NCBI RefSeq assembly: GCF_037975245.1 | Contig: NC_092582.1 | Span: 16,146,077 to 16,210,076 of the forward strand | Reading direction: 5' to 3' | DNA from: Apostichopus japonicus | Taxonomy: Eukaryota; Echinodermata; Holothuroidea; Aspidochirotida; Stichopodidae | DNA: 64,000 nt | Part shown: positions 57,701-64,000 of the stretch, piece by piece | Layout: the number at the start of each line of letters is the position of its first letter | Position numbering within the stretch: position 1 is the first letter of the stretch | Notes under the pieces: generated by a model | Told to the model about the DNA's origin: nothing | The model's database searches: none | What the model saw: only the letters and a program-made list of their open reading frames with translations | Made by a program: the position numbers and the translations under genes

Positions 57701-60700
57701 TCTAATCTTAAACATAGAATTCTTCTGAAGACGTAGTGAATCTTTTCTGAATGCAAAATAATTATGAACTATTCACGTACCCATGCACAATTTAAAATTA
57801 AATACAATATATCGTTTGACTTGATAGATTGTATCAAGTTTAACACTTGATGCAAATCGTCCAGTCTGGCAAAATAAAAGATATTTGTTTGGAAAGGAGG
57901 ACAAGTAAAGAATGCTTTGGCCGGAAATAATTGCTTGTTGACCAACCGATAGTTGACCAATCTATAGTCTGCGGTCACCTTAAGTTCATGGACATTACAT
58001 TTGTAAAACAGGTTTTCATTGTGGAGCTTTGTTTGTCGGGAGGAGGGGAGGGGATGTGAGAGGATGAGTGGGATGAATGGGAGGGTGGGGAGAGGGCAAA
58101 GGAGGGATTTTATCACCAGAGAGGAACTCAAATATATACATCTGACCTGTCTTTTATCGAAAAAGAATATTTGCATGTGCATGGTTGGATGCCTATTACA
58201 ATACGTGACCAATACATACAATATCTCGGATCTTCCCTATACGGGTAAAAGTTCTATAGCAAGGAACTTTATAGATTTCTAGCTTTTCCTATACTATTTC
58301 GTTTTATAGTTTCACACTTTCATATTTACATACAATAACGTTCAAATGTTGCCAAGTTTTTCATCAGCCCAAATTGTATGTATGTTTGTATTTTAGATCC
58401 TCCTGCAAGCAGCTGAGGAACTCGCAAAGAAGCCTCATTGGCTTATCAAAGCCGCAAGCTGACCGAAGTCAGTCTCTTACATTCATATTTAACGTCCATG
58501 ATTATGAAATGTCAATTGTTAACAACTCTGTAACTGGACGACATACTTAAATTGGGAGCTATTTATTTCTCGCTTACCTTAGGTACGGTAGTAACCAACC
58601 GAGAATTCTCAGCACTGATTAATGAACATATACATCAGCAGTGCAGTAATGTTTCACAGTAAGAATATAACGATGTGTATCGTGATTATAAGCGCCCAAG
58701 GTTGGTGATCGAAGAAAGTCTATACAGAAATAAGGTGTATTGGGTGACGTTTTGTGGCCTGCGCCAGATAAAAATTACCCTCCGCATCCCCCACCCGTAG
58801 CTCAGCCCCACTCTATGCAAATTCGACATAGTTTCTTATACAATCAAGGTATCTGTTAATTTGTCCATAATAGAAAAATAAATTAAATATTAGGACCGAC
58901 ATTCTGACTGTACCTAACCATAATAAACGAAATCGCACTGAACAACGCAAACTTGCATCAGGGGTGAATTCTTGGTCGCGTCGATTAGCTTGAAATAGTT
59001 CGTTCTTTTGACTTAATATGTCAATTGGTATATAACAAATCGTTTGTCCTATAGAGTAAAAGGATATTTTGGACACCAACACTGAAGATTTTGCCTTTAT
59101 TTTTTGGCCAATGATATCAACTAGCAGGTGTGTTTAATTTCAATGGGTTGTGCACCCAGCATACTTGGTCTAATTAGCCGATAGGAATCTGGCCAAACTA
59201 AACTCGCATACAGCGCGGAAGAGCTGTACCTTCCAATCATAAGGTCCCCGGTTCGAGTCACTCCAAGATCAATGTATGTCGTCCAGTTACAGAGTTGTTG
59301 ACAATTGGCAATTCATAATCATGGACGTTAAATATGAATCTAAGAGACTGGCTTCGGTCAGCTTGCGGCTTTGATAAGCCAATGAGGCAGGGTCAATGAG
59401 ACAGGGTCAATGGGGCAGGGTCTGGTACATCCTTGGTTTACATGTGACATATGAATAGTTTGTGATTTATTTTAAGCTTTCGATCAGCTAGACATGATCA
59501 TGCAGTAAGCTGCAATTACTGTTTGCGTCATCTAAAAGATAACTTTGATGAAGTGGTATAGTTTGTGTTTTGATCAAACATTCATGCAATCGTATATCAA
59601 TTTCAGTGAAGCCCTCTTTATATTTGTAGTAAGACGGTATAGGCCTATATTTCTCCCCTCTTTTCCCCCAAAGAATAGGTCCGAAATGAACTGACTGTTT
59701 CGCTTTACTAAGATTAATCTACTATTGGCTAGGACTGATCCTAACGTTATGGAGTATACGCAGCCTACGTACGTAATATATAAACAGTGCATCTGTTCAG
59801 CCTGAGCTGAGTATGGATCAAGCCTATACGCACAATTTAATGGTTGCCTGATCTGGGGTCGTCTTAGCTTTGTTTTCCTCTTATCATTTAGTTCAAGTCA
59901 GCGACGTAGCCAGGAATTTGAAAGGGGGGAGCACTTTTTGCGATTGATATGGATTTTCAAAGTTGTAGGCACGACTATCTGAGCGGAGCGCCACCATGGG
60001 TTGGCGTGGAGCGTACAAGAAAATTTTTGGTTTTACAAACCCCCCCCCCCAGATGGCCGGAAACGGCCCTTCCCTAGTGTTCATTCTGGTTCCCTGGCCT
60101 CTTGCTAACTTGAGACACCTCATTCAATATCACTTTTAAACCCCAAAAACAAACGAGTTATAATAGTACGTAATTCAATAATACATAATGTATTAAAATT
60201 AGCAAGTTACACAAGGGCGGCGGAAGCACTTTTAATCTGGGGGGGGGGGGGCACCGACGTCAAAGGGCACTTTGCAGAAATTCGATTGGACTGATGTAGC
60301 CTGATATTTAGTACCCTTTATAAATCTTATTGTATTATCTTATTTGCGTATTCACATCACTCCATCAACGCCCCCCCCCCCGCCCCCCGTCTTAGTAGTC
60401 TTACTTTTCAACTTCTGATACTTGTAGATACAAAGATAGGCCAGAAATGTCTTTGATACAACCATAGCCAGTATTTGTCTTTGATACAACTGTAGCTAGT
60501 AAATGTTTATCGAAAAGGCTGTTTTGGAACTTGGAACGCCGATCGTGACAACAACAGGCAACAAAGTGCTGCAGCTCTATACATATAAAGTCTGTTAATC
60601 AACGATAGGCTTATTTGACTGTGGAATGTTCTCAACTGAAATTTTATCTGCGTAAACGGGTTCTTAAGTAGATGTTAAAAAACTGACAATATCGTATCCT

Positions 60701-63055
60701 AGTCTTTTTCGGCGGGTAGAGTATTGAATGAAACGGCACGCGATATGAATGACAGCCTAGATGACAGAAGAATAGGTCACCTAATTTAGCCATAATCTTG
60801 CTACGTTCATTTCAATAGTTTTTCCTGTCTAGACTCTTAAACTCGTCCAGCAAGCTTATGGATTTGAATTATGGGTGTTTTAATAAAAAAGATAACTTGG
60901 CCAAAAAAAGTGTAGGCCCGGGTCTACAGTGCTACATACTGGCTACGCCCCCTGATAGTTCTAAATTAGGATTAGATCTCTTACTGAAATATCGCTGACC
61001 TAATAAGGTGATCAAGAGTACAAGTTTTATGTAGAAAAAAAAGCACATTTTTAACCTGAGGAAAAGTGGGGGGGGGGCACTTGCCCCCTGTGCCCCCCGG
61101 TTCCGCCGCCCTTGAAGGTACATGTACAGAGTAGTCTTACTTTTCAACTTCTGATACTTGTAGATACAAAGATAGTCCAGAAATGTCTTTGATACAACTG
61201 TAGCTATAGTAAATGTTTAAGTTAGCCTAATAAGAGAAGGCGAGAGCTATCCGACGATTGCCATCTGATGCAAATTTCTCATGTGTTTTCTCAACTGAAA
61301 TATAATCTGCGTAAACGGGTTCTTAACTACATGTTAAAAAACTGACAAGATCGGATCCTATAGTCTTTTTCGGCGGGTAGAGTGTTGAATGAAACTATCG
61401 TGCTACATACTGGCTACGCCCTGATCATATGATATCAGTATCAGCAGATTTTGTTTCCTGTTTAAATTCTTTTACATGTTCTTTTACATAATATATCAGA
61501 AAGACAAACATAGTGCTCTTTTACAAGTTTTCCAGTAGGATGATTCTTGTTTATTGTCCAATGTCTGGACTTTAATACATTTGACGAACTTAACTGATGG
61601 ACAATATAAACTTTCATATTTTGTAATACAGCCAGATATGCAGTGGCCTAAAAACGAATATCGTTATCGCAGTGTTTTAGCAGTGTAATAATTATTTATA
61701 GGAAGTGCGTATCACGTACGATTGCTAGCTTAGCTTCATAACATGCTGTTCGTGCAACAACTTAGGACGACTCATTGAACGAACGTTGTCGACGTTGTTG
61801 TGCATACAGTACGTGACATTCCATAGAGTGCGGTTAGGTAGGCAATATGTATTTTATAACGCAGTGGCCAACTGTAGGCTTGTAATTGGCTATTGAAGCT
61901 AAATTTAGCTAATTGCATCTGCCAAACTAAGTAAGTAGTTGAATCAGTAGGCGTGAATGTTACTACGATTACAATCGAGTTAACGGAGCTGACGAGTATT
62001 CAAGATCAAAAGAGCACTGACAAAATACCATGCTAAAAAAACGACAGTTTAAAAAAAAAAATCGACACTGAAAGGGGGGAGCGGTCGCTCCCCCTGCTCT
62101 CCCCTGGCTACGTCCCTGGTTCAAGTGTTAACATTTAGATACTCAGCTCAAGACCTATATGCGGAATGTTCAGTCTTTTAAGTCCGCTATTGAATGTCAC
62201 AAACACAAAATGTTCACCATTGTATTAGCAGGGATAAGCCTGGCTTAAACATACCCTCGATCCAGTGTTTCACAACAAATACAGTTTAGCATCTCAAGGA
62301 GGTCTTTGCGGACTACACAAATGCCCGAGGTATATAAATTCCTTCCCAACAATTGGCAAATAAGCCTATAGGCCTAAACAATTTGAAAATAACCTATGAC
62401 CAACAAACCAAATCTATACCGAGCAATGTACAATACGTTCTGAATGTATTCATCTAGTTTCGTCTATTACAAAGGATTGCACTTTATTTTTCATTTATTT
62501 ATTTCAAAATCGGTGTCAAAATGGAATTAATAGACATTCCAGTTTCATTTTCAGAATAGTTCTCTGTACTATAGTTCTCTATAATATAGTTCTCTGTACT
62601 ATGGTTCTCTGTACTGTAGTTCTCTGTACTATAGTTCTCCCACTATGGGGAACAGAGACTGGTGAAAATAACCATTTACAGATTACAACAATATACCTCT
62701 ATACCCAAAGAAATGATTAAATGATCCATTGGTATAGGCTATACTTTCACTGATTAAAACTCGAACACTTCAACGGCAGAACCAAGACAACGAGAATCAA
62801 AGCAAAACATTAATAGTCACATGCTATGAACATTAAGTAAGTGAACCCATATGTCGCTTTGCTTAAAAAACGAAAAACGTCACAACTTAAGCAAAATATG
62901 ACTTACCGTGCGTTAACTAATGCTGCCTCCCTGTTAGTTATAGTGGAAACCGTCTGCTGCTCTTGGGGTAAAAATCGTGACGCAACACAGAATACAAGCA
63001 GAACTAGCACAACTAAAGATGCATTTTTATATCTCCTGGATGCAACCAAATCCAT
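51764..63055 (-). CDS. Golgi-type II membrane carbohydrate sulfotransferase (two-exon model, 374 aa)
   Basis: Exon 1 (63055-62907) encodes a short basic cytosolic tail (MDLVASRRYKNA), a membrane segment (about residues 13-29, SLVVLVLLVFCVASRFL) and the start of a stem. It ends at a GTAAGT donor in phase 2. Exon 2 (52739-51764) follows a pyrimidine-rich acceptor ending CATAG. Joining CG to G restores the frame (Arg-Leu-Ala-Thr). The catalytic part has the PAPS 5'-phosphosulfate loop HNPKSGGTT (112-120) and the 3'-phosphate motif CSYFTIVREPYDRMISHY (182-199), then a Cys-rich region and FAVIGLTEEYEVTLNLL. These are features of the Sulfotransfer_2/HS2ST-HS6ST-like Golgi enzymes that sulfate glycans using PAPS. 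The acceptor sugar cannot be told. A further in-phase exon inside the 10.2-kb intron is possible. Exon 2 alone has no ATG at its start, which supports an upstream exon. Confidence 0.8.
52740..56400. other. left part of the sulfotransferase intron, no gene recognised
   Basis: C-runs at 53154-53166 and 56086-56102 and CCCCA-type tandem bases at 56244-56264. Short open frames on both strands lack family motifs. I found no extra exon with matching phase. Confidence 0.35.
56410..56680 (+). mobile_element. tRNA-derived SINE, family 2, copy 1 (fullest)
   Basis: A-box-like TTAGCCCAGTGGTTAA (56425) and a weak B-box GATTTCGAGTC, then a body with GTTACAGAGTTGTTGACAAT, CATAATCATGGACGTTAAAT, ACTGACTTCGGTCAGC and GGCTTTGATAAGCCAATGAG. 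It ends in CTGCTTGCAGGAGGAT and an (ATAC)n tail. Confidence 0.8.
57600..57760. repeat. dispersed repeat related to 48060-48210
   Basis: GCAGGTGTGTTTTACATTCA, a C-run, then TTCTTCTGAAGACGTAGTGA match the order seen in intron 5 of GH3 gene 3. Confidence 0.4.
58390..58552 (-). mobile_element. tRNA-derived SINE, family 2, copy 2 (inverted, lacks tRNA head)
   Basis: Reverse complement of the family-2 body: ATCCTCCTGCAAGCAG, TTGGCTTATCAAAGCC, GCTGACCGAAGTCAGT, ACTCTGTAACTGGACGAC. The tRNA-like part is missing. Confidence 0.82.
59215..59392 (+). mobile_element. tRNA-derived SINE, family 2, copy 3 (both ends degraded)
   Basis: B-box CCGGTTCGAGTCACTCC is better kept than in copy 1. The body runs from GTATGTCGTCCAGTTACAGA to GATAAGCCAATGAGGC, where it breaks into three short repeats of AGGGTCAATGRG. 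The A-box end is diverged. Confidence 0.8.
59899..62118 (-). mobile_element. hAT-like non-autonomous transposon, copy B (2220 bp, inverted relative to copy A)
   Basis: Termini CAGCGACGTAGCCAGG at 59899 and GGCTACGTCCCTG ending 62118, with perfect 8-bp duplications GTTCAAGT at 59891-59898 and 62119-62126. It is the reverse complement of 13190-15303 over most of its length. It lacks the 633-bp MITE of copy A (empty site near 61640) and carries its own insertion at 60212-61114. It lies in the sulfotransferase intron. Confidence 0.92.
60212..61114. mobile_element. transposon insertion (903 bp) nested in copy B
   Basis: Termini CAAGGGCGGCGGAA and TTCCGCCGCCCTTG, with duplications AAGTTACA (60204-60211) and AAGGTACA (61115-61122), seven of eight matching. 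Copy A has the unfilled site with a single AAGGTACA (reverse strand, about 15000). Internally it contains sequence also found in the host family (GTCTTACTTTTCAACTTCTG, TGCGTAAACGGGTTCTTAA), so the inserted element is itself mosaic. A truncated relative is at 3930-4308. Confidence 0.85.
62127..62906. other. right part of the sulfotransferase intron
   Basis: Includes five to six copies of a 16-bp unit TAGTTCTCTGTACTAT at 62557-62640. Nothing else recognised. Confidence 0.6.
62557..62640. repeat. 16-bp minisatellite
   Basis: TAGTTCTCTGTACTAT repeated about five times with single-base changes. Confidence 0.85.
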
Positions 63056-63379
63056 TCTTTTAGATCTTATCAAGTGCCTTCTTTATATTATTTTAGATCT
63101 CGCAAGTGCTTTCTACATAGCCAACACGCTTTGTTCCTGACAACCTGTTTGTCGCATCGTTCGTCTTGATATCATTTAAGCCATATCCAACTTTGTCAAT
63201 GGTGATAACTTCCTTAACAGCGTCCTTTTCTGCATGGTAAAACATGATCTGACAGACACAGGGTCAGGTCGACCATCTGTCTCTGAACAGGAAGTAGAAG
63301 ATATATGGAAAATAGTAAACAGCAACTTGGTATGGGAGACAATTACTTCCGGTAAAATATGCTGTGTGAAAGTACAGAG

Positions 63380-63545
63380 GCCATATATATATATACGCCT
63401 ACAGTGGAATTACGTCACCTTCCTTACCGGTTTCGAACCGCTGGACACACAATCAGCGTCCATAGCCTAGTTGGTTAGGGTGTCCGCGTACAGAGCGGGA
63501 GGCCCGGGTCCCGGTGGAGGCTGGAAGTTTTTTCACTGTATTTTA
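63380..63545 (+). mobile_element. tRNA-derived SINE, family 1, copy 3
   Basis: A box TAGCCTAGTTGGTTAGGG (63466) and a shortened B box (GGCCCGGGTCCCGG), then CGGTGGAGGCTGGAAGTTTT and CACTGTATTTT. The upstream GGAATTACGTCACCTTCCTT part aligns with 49929 onward. It lies upstream of the sulfotransferase start. Confidence 0.78.
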
Positions 63546-64000
63546 TGACCACATTTTCTCCTTAATCTAAACAGTAAGAATTTCAGTGTCTCATCGAAAA
63601 TTGGACTTCTCACGTCAACCATGTTGACTCTTCGAGTAAAGAAAAATCGAAAGTTATTCGTATTACGTGGTATGCGAAACATGCATGAAAAATTGATCCT
63701 TTTATTCCCTTGTACTCCGAAATGTGCTAATGCAAAAGTATCCAACTGGAAGATTTAGCACCCCTAGTCGAAATAATGGGTGGAAGAAACATACTCCTGT
63801 AGCCCACTTTTTCAACTTTTCAAATGTGGGGCAGTCGGCCCATTATCTGCCGTTCTGTTCCTATGTAAACAGGTGAATGGAAATGACTCAGACGCAGCAT
63901 TTAAATCTAATACGTTTCATTTAATAAATTATATATTAGTAGAAGAATAATATCTAGATCATAAATATCAATTTAACAATGTGCAAGTTTTCAAGTTTAT
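63546..64000. other. right-edge sequence, no feature seen
   Basis: No exon or repeat recognised. It may hold the promoter or an upstream untranslated exon of the minus-strand sulfotransferase gene. Confidence 0.35.

Noticed and set aside
62841-63140. 99-residue plus-strand open frame
   Set aside because: It overlaps in antisense the membrane-anchor exon, whose donor and phase fit the catalytic exon. The plus-strand frame shows no motif.
49640-63525. True tRNA genes at the B-box-containing sites
   Set aside because: Acceptor stems do not pair, and the sequences continue into shared SINE bodies, so they are SINE heads.
1-64000. CRISPR array or bacterial operon
   Set aside because: All tandem repeats are satellite- or transposon-like, and genes are split by spliceosomal introns.

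Overview
This is a window from an animal nuclear genome. The genes are split by many introns with GT..AG borders. tRNA-derived SINEs, a Penelope-like retroelement, a decayed LINE and many hAT-like non-autonomous DNA transposons fill the rest. Nothing looks bacterial or viral. The gene content (membrane-anchored GH3 proteins, a Golgi carbohydrate sulfotransferase, a DUF4806-type protein) suggests a marine deuterostome invertebrate. An echinoderm, perhaps a sea cucumber, is my best guess, but it rests on memory of such genomes and not on a diagnostic sequence.

The core of the window is a tandem cluster of three same-strand genes for GH3-domain proteins (the fold of plant GH3 acyl-acid amido synthetases and animal GHDC). 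They lie at 4916-10846, 19810-25856 and 38550-49575. Each can be assembled into seven exons that keep one reading frame (641, 642 and 637 residues). All six intron positions and phases are the same in the three genes, and most exon lengths are identical. Between genes 1 and 2 lie relics of dead copies: an exon-7 fragment at 11342-11395 and an exon-1 fragment with its upstream block at 12441-12591. Gene 3 is the most divergent copy.

The flanks hold other genes. On the minus strand near the left edge (2887-2836) is a likely first exon of a Pin1-type WW/peptidyl-prolyl isomerase gene, whose remainder would lie outside the window. On the right, a minus-strand type II membrane sulfotransferase can be assembled from a membrane-anchor exon (63055-62907) and a catalytic exon (52739-51764) about 10 kb apart.

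Between GH3 genes 2 and 3 are a decayed Penelope-like element (27.6-28.8 kb) and a roughly 5.5-kb element with inverted ends and GC-rich subterminal repeats (29.7-35.3 kb). That element encloses a small minus-strand DUF4806-like gene. To its right is a tandem repeat packed with AGGTCA direct repeats spaced by four bases (35.7-37.7 kb).

Mobile DNA explains much of the remainder. Eleven elements have hAT-like features, with termini mostly of the CAG(G/T)GGCG type and 8-bp target duplications; several are nested. Two copies of one 2.1-2.2-kb element, in opposite orientation, give reciprocal empty-site proof for two insertions. Several terminally different elements share one roughly 105-bp module near the same end. 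Two tRNA-derived SINE families have three or more copies each.
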